A stretch of 64,000 bases of DNA from NCBI GenBank assembly GCA_964574215.1, contig CAZNLR010000014.1, positions 1-64,000 of the forward strand. The letters are read 5' to 3'. The notes beneath the pieces were generated by a model. It did no database searches and was not told where the DNA came from. It saw only the letters and a program-made list of their open reading frames with translations. The stretch is from GCA-2725625 sp964574215 (GTDB lineage Bacteria; Pseudomonadota; Alphaproteobacteria; Rhodospirillales; UBA2165). Positions within the stretch are counted from its first letter, which is position 1, and each line of letters begins with the position of its first letter. The position numbers were made by a program, and so were the translations under genes. This document shows, in pieces, positions 1 to 7,619 of the stretch.

Positions 1-36
1 CATTCCCTGGCCCATTCCCTGGCCCATTCCCTGGCC
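1..36. repeat. Three tandem 12-bp repeats (unit CATTCCCTGGCC)
   Basis: Three perfect copies of a 12-bp unit stand at the window edge and may continue beyond it. They are in frame in the minus-strand gene and encode GQGM on each pass. Being a multiple of three, copy number can change without shifting the frame. Confidence 0.9.
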
Positions 37-363
37 CGGGCCTTGACCCATATCTCGCATCTGTTGTTTGCGGGCACGTATTTCATCTGCGCTCATACCC
101 TGATCTGCCAAACGTTCCCACATGGTATGGCCGAAATCCATTTTCACATCGGCGATATCGGCCGCCTCTTTGAAGTTCCCTTCCGCCACGGCGGAGAGAA
201 TATCGTCCAGGTTTCCCATATGGCCGCGCATTTCAGCGAGGAGAGCTTCTTTGATCTTAGGTGGTAACGTCACAGCTTCCCGATCATCATCGGCCCAAAC
301 CGGAGGCGCAACGGCAAAAAGAACCAAAAGTGTTCCGCATAAGATGTAATTTCGAATGGTCAT
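1..363 (-). CDS. Exported helical protein with Gly-Gln-Gly-Met tail, partial at its C-terminus
   Basis: This reading frame begins with ATG at 363 behind a strong ribosome site (AAGGAGGTG) and stays open for 121 codons to the window edge, so the C-terminus is missing. Residues 1-25 form a signal peptide ending in APPVWA. Residues 35-100 are helix-prone and amphipathic, with the kind of spacing seen in cytochrome c'/c556-like four-helix bundles; any heme motif would lie outside the window, so that kinship is only inference. The visible end consists of repeated GQGM units. It is the last visible gene of the sulfur operon, 23 bases after the YeeE-type transporter, so a periplasmic role in sulfur handling is likely but unproven. 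Confidence 0.75.
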   Translation of the reverse strand, partial: MTIRNYILCGTLLVLFAVAPPVWADDDREAVTLPPKIKEALLAEMRGHMGNLDDILSAVAEGNFKEAADIADVKMDFGHTMWERLADQGMSADEIRARKQQMRDMGQGPGQGMGQGMGQGM

Positions 364-386
364 TTTCACACCTCCTTGAATAAAGG

Positions 387-1619
387 TTAGAAGACTGTAA
401 AACGCTCCGTCGTTTCGTTATATCGGACCAAGCCGTACCATACGGCTAGGATAACGAAGCTTGTTAGATAGGTGATCGGCCAGCCACCGCTCATTGCCGG
501 TAAGAAGGCTTGGTAGCCAACCTTGGTGGCTTCCACCAGTTCGAGCGTCATTTCCGTCTTCATCACTTCCCAGTGCTTGAGAATGGCACCGAAAGTTGAA
601 CCGCTCCAGGCGAAGAAAAATACGGTGACCCACAATTTCAGATGGCCTTCGCCCATGCGCCAGAGAGACCCGGAAGCGCAGCCGCCGGCGAAAATCATAC
701 CAACACCAAATAATAATCCGCCCAGCAGCGATCCCACCCAAAAGGTCGCGGGAATGGCCAGATAGGGGTCCAATACTTCTTTTCTCAACAGGACAGAACC
801 AAGCAGTAATCCCATCCCCAATGCCAGGATGATGGCTTTGGTTTGCTCGCCATCGCCGGTCATCAAGGGCTCTCGGACGGCGCGGGAGAAACAGAAACGG
901 GAACGGTGCAGAATGAAACCAATCGCGAAGCCGGCCAGAACGATGACGCCTCGCTTGGCAAATACGTCATTGCTGCTGCCGTACCAAAGGTAGGCCCACA
1001 ACAGGGTGGCCAGCAGGACCGCCAGCCCGGTCCAGCCCAGCAGGACTTTGGTCGAGTCGGTGTAAATGAAAGGCGTCGGCGCCCTGCTTCCCCAACTTAT
1101 GTTTTCCATGCTCCAGAGCAATGCCTTGAGCCCCACATAGGCGCCGATCAAAAGTCCCAATAACATAACCCAACCGGTAGGCGACGAAAAAACGATGGGC
1201 GTAAAGAAGCCGCCGACCGTGCAGCCGCCAGCCAGCGTGGCGCCCATACCCATGAGAACACCGCCCATAGCTCCCCAGATATATTCGAGCGGCGGCGGAC
1301 GGTTAATCTTGAACTGACCGGCCAACAAAGCGGCCGAAAAGGACCCCAGCAGAAGCGTAATGTTTAACAGCGATATGCGGTGGGTAAGCGGATTCTCGAG
1401 ATGTGGTTTATTGCCAAGCAATGCGTTCAAGCCGATGAACTCGTTGAACCAATCTCCCCACAAGCGAATTCCGCCGAAGACGCCCCAGAACAACCCATTG
1501 ATCATTAAAACAACCACCACAGTTACGAGGGCCATGGCGCCGAAATACGGGGACCATTCATCGACAAATACCGCTTTGTGATCCTCTTGAAATCCGTTGA
1601 GCACGCTTTTTCCGGTCAT
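387..1619 (-). CDS. YeeE/YedE family sulfur-compound transporter (TsuA-like)
   Basis: A 410-residue polytopic inner-membrane protein of the YeeE/YedE (DUF395) family. Characterised members such as TsuA import thiosulfate. All three conserved cysteine motifs are present: AGGCTVGGFF (Cys133), RSRFCFSRA (Cys243) and AGGCASGSLW (Cys314), which in the family line the substrate path. About ten hydrophobic segments run through the protein. The start has a GGAGA ribosome site seven bases upstream. It follows the cytochrome c gene by 21 bases and sits in the soxYZ/OTR operon, so it probably takes up thiosulfate or another sulfane sulfur species. The exact substrate cannot be read from sequence. Confidence 0.9.
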   Translation of the reverse strand: MTGKSVLNGFQEDHKAVFVDEWSPYFGAMALVTVVVVLMINGLFWGVFGGIRLWGDWFNEFIGLNALLGNKPHLENPLTHRISLLNITLLLGSFSAALLAGQFKINRPPPLEYIWGAMGGVLMGMGATLAGGCTVGGFFTPIVFSSPTGWVMLLGLLIGAYVGLKALLWSMENISWGSRAPTPFIYTDSTKVLLGWTGLAVLLATLLWAYLWYGSSNDVFAKRGVIVLAGFAIGFILHRSRFCFSRAVREPLMTGDGEQTKAIILALGMGLLLGSVLLRKEVLDPYLAIPATFWVGSLLGGLLFGVGMIFAGGCASGSLWRMGEGHLKLWVTVFFFAWSGSTFGAILKHWEVMKTEMTLELVEATKVGYQAFLPAMSGGWPITYLTSFVILAVWYGLVRYNETTERFTVF

Positions 1620-1640
1620 CGATTTTCTCCAGAAGACGGC

Positions 1641-2045
1641 TTACTGACACCTAGCTGGCGTGTCGGAATCTTTCGCGCCGCGGACATAAAAAGCAATCAC
1701 ATGAGCCGCCATTTTTCCGTCGGGCATTTTGACGAACTTTGCCGCCGCCTTGTTTTTATCCATGATGCTTTTGCGGTAGGCGATGCTCGCGTAGTAGCGC
1801 GCCGATTGATTGGCTTTTTTTCCTGTCGCGTGTTTGTCAGATTCAAAATAAGCCTGCCAATCCGCCTTGGTCCGTTCGTAAGGCGACACAACGTGCCCAC
1901 CGTCCTGCCGGTGACAGGCGTTGCAAACGAGGCGATTGTAGACTCTACCAATTTTCCAATTGGTGCCGTCGCCCGCTTGAACGGGCTCTTTGAGCGGAAG
2001 CATGACGACCAATGCAATGGCGGAGAGTGTTAGCAGAATTCTCAT
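1641..2045 (-). CDS. Exported monoheme cytochrome c
   Basis: A 134-residue protein with a signal peptide (residues 1-24, ending PVQA) and one heme-binding motif CNACH at residues 41-45 in the mature N-terminus. Methionines near residues 108 and 112 (KMPDGKMAAH) are candidate sixth ligands. It starts with ATG behind GGAGG. It lies between the triple rhodanese (60 bases upstream) and the transporter, so it is a plausible periplasmic electron carrier for this sulfur pathway. It resembles small c-type cytochromes found in sox clusters but is not clearly SoxX: the length and the single early motif fit several families. Confidence 0.82.
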   Translation of the reverse strand: MRILLTLSAIALVVMLPLKEPVQAGDGTNWKIGRVYNRLVCNACHRQDGGHVVSPYERTKADWQAYFESDKHATGKKANQSARYYASIAYRKSIMDKNKAAAKFVKMPDGKMAAHVIAFYVRGAKDSDTPARCQ

Positions 2046-2105
2046 GGTCTAATCCTCCAGTCATCAAGGGCGGACCGTCAAAACTGCGGCGGCCCGCCCG
2101 CCAGG

Positions 2106-3221
2106 TTAGTTTTTGGCGATCTTGTATTTGTCCATGCCTTCGTATTCGATCGTCGCGTCGAGGAAGTAGACCTTCAGATCCTCCTTCAATAATTTGACGA
2201 TATCGTAGGCCTCGCCACTTCTGGCGCCGGTGGCGCAGACGAAGACGATGGGCTTGTCAGCGGGCAAAGTGTTAACCTTGTCCTCCAAATCCTCCACCGG
2301 CAGGTTAACGGTGCCTTTGATATAACCCTTGGCGTATTCCTCCTTTTCCCGAACGTCATAGAGGTAAATGCTGTCCGGTTTGTTCTTCAGAATGTTCTTA
2401 AAGGAAGCGATGGTGATGGTATCGCCTTCGGGTCCGACTTCGACGCTAGCCGCTTTTACCGTGGCATAGGGTTTAACGCCCATGGTGCCCTGGCCGTAAG
2501 CCCTTTTCCATTCCGGATAACCGCCCTGGAAAACCTTGATATTGGTATAACCAAGCGCTTTGGCCTTACCAGCCGATTTGACGCTCAACGGGCATTTCAT
2601 GCCGCCGCAATAAAAGATCAACGACGAACTCTTGTCCGCCGGCAACAGATGGGTCAGCTTCTTGAACTGCGTATTGGGAATGTTGATGGCACCGGGTACG
2701 TGACCCTTGGCGTACTTCCGTTTCATGGGCCGGGCGTCGATGACCGTTGCCTTGCCCTGACGCAGCCTGGTCTTAACATAAGCAGCACTGACCGAAGATA
2801 ACCGGCCTTTGGACACCCAGTCGGGAAAACCGGCGGCATAGACGCGGATGTTGGTATAGCCGAGTTTTTCCGCTTTGAATGCCGATTTATGGCTGAGCGG
2901 GCACTTGAAGCCGCCGCAATAGAATATCAGCATTTTGGTTTTGTCTTTGGGCAACGCTCCGACCATTTTGTCGAACTGGGTGTTCGGGATGCTGATGGCG
3001 CCCGGAATATGACCGTTATTGAAGCGGCGCTTCATCGGACGGGAATCAATAATGGCAACATCATTCCGTTTCGGAATCACTGCGTAATCTTTGACAAAAT
3101 TGTAGTCGACGACCTTTGAATACCACCCGGGCTGAGCCTGCATGGCCGAAGCGGGATGGTTCAAGACAAAAGCAATTACGAGGACGACTGCTAATGTCGA
3201 AATTTTGATAACGGTTTTCAT
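2106..3221 (-). CDS. Exported triple-rhodanese sulfurtransferase
   Basis: A 371-residue protein starting at ATG 3221 (AAGGAGGG ribosome site) with a signal peptide of about 26 residues (ending HPASA). It holds three consecutive rhodanese domains. Domains 1 and 2 are near-duplicates, each with RPMKR followed by an active loop YCGGxKCPLS (Cys102 with Cys107; Cys205 with Cys210). Domain 3 is divergent, with the classical loop VCATGARS (Cys329). Rhodaneses carry sulfane sulfur as a cysteine persulfide. The signal peptide and the operon with soxYZ suggest periplasmic sulfur transfer to or from SoxY or the transporter. A longer upstream start is possible but lacks a ribosome site. Confidence 0.9.
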   Translation of the reverse strand: MKTVIKISTLAVVLVIAFVLNHPASAMQAQPGWYSKVVDYNFVKDYAVIPKRNDVAIIDSRPMKRRFNNGHIPGAISIPNTQFDKMVGALPKDKTKMLIFYCGGFKCPLSHKSAFKAEKLGYTNIRVYAAGFPDWVSKGRLSSVSAAYVKTRLRQGKATVIDARPMKRKYAKGHVPGAINIPNTQFKKLTHLLPADKSSSLIFYCGGMKCPLSVKSAGKAKALGYTNIKVFQGGYPEWKRAYGQGTMGVKPYATVKAASVEVGPEGDTITIASFKNILKNKPDSIYLYDVREKEEYAKGYIKGTVNLPVEDLEDKVNTLPADKPIVFVCATGARSGEAYDIVKLLKEDLKVYFLDATIEYEGMDKYKIAKN

Positions 3222-3243
3222 GGCTAGACCCTCCTTAATTTCG

Positions 3244-3576
3244 TCAAGCAATAGGTACGTGCAGGGGCACCGAAGTGGTGTAAATCTTGCCGCCATCGGC
3301 TTCCCATCTAAAGGTGTATAGTCCCGGTCCCGTCACCTTGGCGTGGAATAGCAGGTAAGGATCGGCGGCCACACCGGACGCGAAATCGGCGCTGAACACC
3401 TCATTCCCTTCGAAGGAACAAATAAATTTTGTAATTCGGTTTCGCGGGACTTTTTTTCCGTCACCGCCCCGCCGCCATCCGGTTTCCATGGGATGACGAA
3501 TTTTAGTTTTAATTCCGATGATCTCGCCTAGCTTGGCGGACGATTTCATTCTGACTCTGGGCGTATTGGGTTTCAT
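3244..3576 (-). CDS. soxZ: SoxZ, sulfur-oxidation carrier subunit
   Basis: A 110-residue protein matching SoxZ along its whole length: an immunoglobulin-like beta fold with KTKIRHPMETGWR near residues 23-35 and the C-terminal GPGLYTFRWEADGG segment. SoxZ pairs with SoxY to present the SoxY C-terminal cysteine to Sox enzymes. It has no signal peptide, as is normal, because it is co-exported with Tat-targeted SoxY. It has a GGAGG ribosome site five bases before ATG and follows soxY by 14 bases. No soxA, soxX, soxB or soxCD is found in the window. Confidence 0.95.
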   Translation of the reverse strand: MKPNTPRVRMKSSAKLGEIIGIKTKIRHPMETGWRRGGDGKKVPRNRITKFICSFEGNEVFSADFASGVAADPYLLFHAKVTGPGLYTFRWEADGGKIYTTSVPLHVPIA

Positions 3577-3591
3577 ATCCGCCTCCCTTTC

Positions 3592-4077
3592 CTAACCGCA
3601 CCCGCCGGCACCGCGCGCAACCTTGCAACGGGCCTTGGCGTAAAAGACCGTGCCGTCACTCATCTCGGCAGCGGCGATTATGGTCTGAGACTTGGCGACG
3701 CGGATCCGAGTCGTGATTTCCGCCACACCGCTGAACGGACTGAACCGGTAAGTGCCGACTTCGGGCACGGTGTTCCGTTCGGCAAGAATGTGGAGCGCCT
3801 TGACGTAGTCGTTTTCGCTCATCGGGCTGTCGACCGAGACCCTGATGCGGGTTCGCCGGCCATCCTGGGTGAGAGCGGGAAGGTCGATTTTGATGCGGCC
3901 CTTCCGTAACACTGCCCCCTTGGTTAATTCGGCCAGTCTTTTTTTTGCCTGCCGGGGTGAGGCTCCAACTCCGACAGAAGTCAAGCCCAGGATCGCCGTG
4001 GCAGCCGCCGTGGTCCCGCCTAATATCAACACCTGCCTTCGTGACAAACCGTATTGCTCGATGGATTCCATAATCAT
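3592..4077 (-). CDS. soxY: SoxY, covalent sulfur carrier
   Basis: A 161-residue SoxY. The N-terminus carries a Tat-type signal (LSRRQVLILGG followed by an Ala/Gly-rich hydrophobic stretch). The protein ends in GAGGCG, the swinging-arm motif whose cysteine carries the growing sulfur substrate. I chose ATG at 4077 because AGGAG lies seven bases before it and this start clears the upstream gene; an ATG at 4095 would overlap the cytochrome b stop. SoxY works with SoxZ in the periplasm. Here its neighbours are an octaheme cytochrome and rhodaneses rather than SoxAXBCD. Confidence 0.95.
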   Translation of the reverse strand: MIMESIEQYGLSRRQVLILGGTTAAATAILGLTSVGVGASPRQAKKRLAELTKGAVLRKGRIKIDLPALTQDGRRTRIRVSVDSPMSENDYVKALHILAERNTVPEVGTYRFSPFSGVAEITTRIRVAKSQTIIAAAEMSDGTVFYAKARCKVARGAGGCG

Positions 4078-4087
4078 GGCGGGTCTC

Positions 4088-4744
4088 CTATTCATCCTGC
4101 TCTTCCCAACCGGTGATCATCGCCTTGATGTGGGCGAAGACGGTATGGCCGGTGGTTGTCAGGTAGACATGAGCAACAAGAAAAATTAAAAGGGCGAAAG
4201 CTGCGGCGGTATGCAGCAGGGCAATGACCCAGAGTTCGAGCCAGCCGAATCCCCAGGAGGCCCAATCGGCGTAATACATATACAACAGCCCGGTGATCCA
4301 GATTGCCGGCGCCATGGCGAGTTTGAATCCAAGGTAGGCTAAAAGTTGCAGCGGATTGTGCTTCCTCAGCTGTGTCGGTTTATAGGGATGATGTTCGCCC
4401 TTGAAAATTCCGTAAGCATAAAACTTAGCCACCGCCATCAGTTTATCCGCTGTCGGAATATAGTGCCGCCATTCCCCGGTGGTTAAATGCCAGAAAATTG
4501 CGAATACCCACAATCCGATCAGCACCCACGCCGCCGTTGTGTGTACGTCCACCGCATCACCGAACCCGATCAGCGTATAGGTACCGTGGATTTCAAATCC
4601 CGTCACCGCCATGGTAATGATGAGCAGTGCCTGCGACCAATGCCAGAACCGCTCGAAACGTTTGAATATATAGATGCGGTTAGTGGCTAAATTGGTCACA
4701 TTCGGTGCATCTGTTTCCATTGTCGTCGTGGTCGTTACATTCAT
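4088..4744 (-). CDS. Cytochrome b561-type membrane subunit
   Basis: A 218-residue membrane protein with four predicted transmembrane helices and histidines placed for two b hemes: RFWHWSQALL and VHTTAAW early, FWHLTTG, and LLHTAAAF plus VAHVYLTTTGHT late. This pattern fits the diheme cytochrome b561 / thiosulfate-reductase cytochrome b (PhsC-like) group that exchanges electrons with quinones. It starts with ATG behind AGGAGG, 10 bases after the octaheme cytochrome gene, so the two very likely form one membrane complex moving electrons between the quinone pool and the periplasm. The direction of flow cannot be determined from sequence. Confidence 0.9.
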   Translation of the reverse strand: MNVTTTTTMETDAPNVTNLATNRIYIFKRFERFWHWSQALLIITMAVTGFEIHGTYTLIGFGDAVDVHTTAAWVLIGLWVFAIFWHLTTGEWRHYIPTADKLMAVAKFYAYGIFKGEHHPYKPTQLRKHNPLQLLAYLGFKLAMAPAIWITGLLYMYYADWASWGFGWLELWVIALLHTAAAFALLIFLVAHVYLTTTGHTVFAHIKAMITGWEEQDE

Positions 4745-4754
4745 GACGCACCTC

Positions 4755-6317
4755 CTAATCTGCTCTGCCGTTGCGCCAGGCGAAGAAAATTCGCAATGCT
4801 CCGTGAGCGCCGACCCCGAGCGCCGTCAAAATAAGCGCCGCAAATCCAGCAATATCGAGCCAGGGGTTGTTATCACGGCCCGGCATGTAAATACCGGCGA
4901 TCTTGGCCAGACGGCCGTTCTTGGCGTGGCATTCGACACATTCCAGGGCCTCTTTGGCCGGAGCAACCATGTGAGCCATGGGCCAAGACATCTCCGTTTT
5001 GACGAAACCAAATTTGCCGCTGTAAGGTTGATCGGCCGCCGCCATTCCTTTGGTGATTGCGTCCTGCCAGTCGAATTTTTTCCAGTAGCCGTCTTTACCG
5101 GTGGTGTGCGGGATGGCCAGAGTCTTGTTGTCGGCATCATACGGTTGTTTGCCGCGCATCAGTTTGATTGGCCAAATCAAAGCCTTGGGGTCTTTGGCAT
5201 CCCCTTGGAAACGATTGATTTCCACCACTTTATCGGGATCAATCTTGTCGCTCGGCAAAGTGTATTGCACGGAGCCGTTGAACCATCGGTATTCCGGTAC
5301 GACATCCCGCTGCCAGACGAAATCGCCTTTTTTGGAATTGTAGATTTCGTTGCCCTCTTGATCGAGGGTGGAAAACGGTTTGCCTTTCTCATTCATTTTG
5401 CCCGCTGTCGACCAGTCCCACCACATTTTTGAGGGGTAGTCGCCACGTGCAAATTTGGGAATGTGACAGGTCTGGCAGGCGACCCGGTCGGTATGATCGT
5501 TGAGCTTTTCGTCCTTCATAGGACGATAGCCATGGCAGGAGACACAGGTGGCGCGGCTGCCATCGCCCTTACCGGGAACATCAATGCCGGCCATATCCCT
5601 AGCCTTCGGCGTATAACGGCTGCCCGACACCATATGGGCGTCGGTGGTGTGACAAGTTGAGCAGGTGAAATTCAAGCCATCGGCGTCCATGTGAATATCG
5701 ACAAAAGTATCCGGCGCTTCGAAACTGGGGTCCAAATCGCCATGCTTAACGGCTTTGCCGCCGCCGCCCTTGAAGTGGCAGGTGCCGCAGGAGGTGCGGC
5801 TGGTCCGGCCTACCTTTTGCGCGATCTTGGCCAGGTTGGATGTTTTGCCGGCGCGCAGTTTTTTCTTGTCATAGACGCCGGTAGTATCGTGGCAAACCAG
5901 ACAATCGACATTTTCCTCGACCGTAAAATCGTAAGTTTTGTCCTTCCAGCCGTAACCCACATGACAGGAAGAACAGGCACCGATATTGGATTGAGTGGAA
6001 ATGCAGAAATTGTTGATGACGTTACGCTTACCAAGCAATTGCCCGGTATCTTCATTTTTGAACTGCCAGGTCCAATGTTTGGTTTTGTGTACCTGCTTGG
6101 CCGCTTCCGTGTGGCATTTTAAGCAACCCTTCGTTACCTCGGGACCGCTGGTAAACGGTCCATTCAATTGCTCGAACTTGGCGTGGTCGGCCGTCGATTT
6201 CTTGACAGCGGCCAGCGATACTGAATTCGAGATTTGAAGGACGGTTAGAATTGCGAGGCAGATAACGGCTAAATGTTTGGCGGTTTGGGAACTGATTTTC
6301 GAAATTCTGTGTGTCAT
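4755..6317 (-). CDS. Octaheme c-type cytochrome, tetrathionate reductase (OTR) family, with C-terminal membrane anchor
   Basis: The frame has exactly eight CxxCH heme motifs: CLKCH, CSSCH, CLVCH, CGTCH, CSTCH, CVSCH, CQTCH and CVECH. Seven cluster in the first 300 residues and the last lies about 60 residues from the end, the layout of OTR-family octaheme cytochromes, which reduce tetrathionate and also nitrite or hydroxylamine in vitro. There is an N-terminal signal peptide and a hydrophobic segment in the last 35 residues (LDIAGFAALILTALGVGAHG) that looks like a membrane anchor. I prefer ATG 6317; GTG 6347 is also open and neither has a strong ribosome site. It is first in the sulfur operon, next to the b561 subunit. 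Confidence 0.88.
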   Translation of the reverse strand: MTHRISKISSQTAKHLAVICLAILTVLQISNSVSLAAVKKSTADHAKFEQLNGPFTSGPEVTKGCLKCHTEAAKQVHKTKHWTWQFKNEDTGQLLGKRNVINNFCISTQSNIGACSSCHVGYGWKDKTYDFTVEENVDCLVCHDTTGVYDKKKLRAGKTSNLAKIAQKVGRTSRTSCGTCHFKGGGGKAVKHGDLDPSFEAPDTFVDIHMDADGLNFTCSTCHTTDAHMVSGSRYTPKARDMAGIDVPGKGDGSRATCVSCHGYRPMKDEKLNDHTDRVACQTCHIPKFARGDYPSKMWWDWSTAGKMNEKGKPFSTLDQEGNEIYNSKKGDFVWQRDVVPEYRWFNGSVQYTLPSDKIDPDKVVEINRFQGDAKDPKALIWPIKLMRGKQPYDADNKTLAIPHTTGKDGYWKKFDWQDAITKGMAAADQPYSGKFGFVKTEMSWPMAHMVAPAKEALECVECHAKNGRLAKIAGIYMPGRDNNPWLDIAGFAALILTALGVGAHGALRIFFAWRNGRAD

Positions 6318-6417
6318 TGCTTTCACCCACTTCGAGGAGAGCGACACCCTTAAACCCCAATGTCAGCCACCAGGAAGCCTAATGCGAATATCGGTACTTA
6401 AATTTTTTCTAATATAT

Positions 6418-6439
6418 TATTTTAGATTTTTCTAATATA
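6418..6439. promoter_or_regulatory. AT-rich palindromic operator candidate upstream of the sulfur operon
   Basis: The 22-bp element consists of TATtTTAGA, a TTTT spacer and TCTAAtATA; only the central T/T pair of the arms fails to match. A direct repeat TTTTTCTAATATA occurs at 6404-6416 and 6427-6439, 23 bp apart. The site lies about 100 bp before the OTR start. It resembles the AT-rich palindromes bound by ArsR-type persulfide sensors (BigR/SqrR group). That assignment is inference, since no such regulator gene lies in the window. Confidence 0.5.
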
Positions 6440-6569
6440 CCATTTTTGGGTAAAAATAGACAGTGCAGTTTCCCGATGGCAGCTATGCACAGAGTGCAAA
6501 TATGCAGATCAATACCGGTTTATCGGGATCAAATTCAGAACACCAATCTGGCAGCAATGGCCAAGGTAA

Positions 6570-7442
6570 TTAGTGCATCGACTGGATGGTCGACTTGGCA
6601 GCCAGTTGGCTGATGGCGTCCATTGAAAAGCGGCGCAGCTTGAGGTCTTTCAAAAGATCGATCTCGATGACCGCCTCGGGATCAAGCTGCCGATCGATCA
6701 TGGAAGAAACGAACTCGATCAGATCGCGGGTCTGCCCGGGATAGGCCAGAACGTTGCTCAATAGTTCCCGCCTGATGAGGGTGGGATAGGAAATGATTTC
6801 CAGCACCAGCAATTTTTTGACGGTCGCCGGAATTTGCAGGCTGCGGAACAGGCTGTCGAGGCAAAAGGAATAAATGCCGAAATCAAGCCTTCCGGCCACG
6901 TCCTGAGTAAACGATTTGAATTCCTCGACAAAGGATTTAGGGTTGATTTTGCGATCCATCAACTGTTTGACGATATCCAAAAAAGCACGGTACCGGATGC
7001 GGGCGGGGCTGATTTTACCGCCCAGTTCGGCTTCCAAAGCTTTGATTTCCGATTCCCGAAATCGGGATTCGATCAGGGACTTCGCTGTATGGCGCACATC
7101 TTCTGACAACGTCTGCTGTTCGATCAAGTGGAACAGGCGCTCATACTTGTCGCGGGCTTTGGTCTGCATTTTGGTAATGGACCCGCTAAGGGGCATCAAC
7201 GCCGCCTGAGCAACGAGAAAGTCCTTGGAGTAGATCGCCGCCACGGCCGCAGCTTCATGAATCAAGTTTTCGTCGCGAAAATCATCGGTGATGACGAATC
7301 GATTGTCAGACGCCACCGTCAGATACCGGCCCAATTTCGCACAGGCAAGGAAATGATCCGCCAGATCATAACCGCTCGTTTGTGTAACTAATTCAGGATC
7401 TTGACCCGTATTGGGGGCATCAGAAACTTGCGCAGATGACAT
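6570..7442 (-). CDS. Unrecognised helical protein
   Basis: A 290-residue protein that I do not recognise. It has no signal peptide or membrane segment and looks almost wholly alpha-helical, with charged amphipathic stretches (for example EIKALEAELGGKISPARIRYRAFL around residues 130-155). The first 25 residues are polar and probably disordered. ATG 7442 has a modest GGAAAG ribosome site. It is transcribed toward the sulfur operon but 250 bases away from it with the palindromic site in between, so it is probably a separate unit. It diverges from hemN. Confidence 0.7.
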   Translation of the reverse strand: MSSAQVSDAPNTGQDPELVTQTSGYDLADHFLACAKLGRYLTVASDNRFVITDDFRDENLIHEAAAVAAIYSKDFLVAQAALMPLSGSITKMQTKARDKYERLFHLIEQQTLSEDVRHTAKSLIESRFRESEIKALEAELGGKISPARIRYRAFLDIVKQLMDRKINPKSFVEEFKSFTQDVAGRLDFGIYSFCLDSLFRSLQIPATVKKLLVLEIISYPTLIRRELLSNVLAYPGQTRDLIEFVSSMIDRQLDPEAVIEIDLLKDLKLRRFSMDAISQLAAKSTIQSMH

Positions 7443-7464
7443 TTCGTACTTTCCAAATAATAAA

Positions 7465-7494
7465 GGATTTGGTTTTCATGCTCGGATTTGGTTT
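7465..7494. repeat. Direct repeat GGATTTGGTTT, two copies, between divergent genes
   Basis: Perfect 11-bp copies at 7465-7475 and 7484-7494 lie 19 bp apart in the 177-bp divergent spacer upstream of hemN. The first copy also forms an inverted pair CCAAAT-N8-ATTTGG with 7453-7458. No FNR-type TTGAT-N4-ATCAA box was seen here. A regulatory role is possible but unsupported. Confidence 0.35.
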
Positions 7495-7619
7495 CAATGA
7501 TAGCTTTTTCCGATTAAAATATCTATAAGCCCTCGGGAAATATGTGATTAAGAGAGCCATTCCACAAACCCTTAGATTAAAGGCCAACAAGCGGCTGCCC
7601 CGGCACCTGCATGTAGAAT

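Noticed and set aside
418..741. Open frame of 107 codons inside the YeeE gene
   Set aside because: It is an out-of-frame shadow of a gene with clear family motifs.
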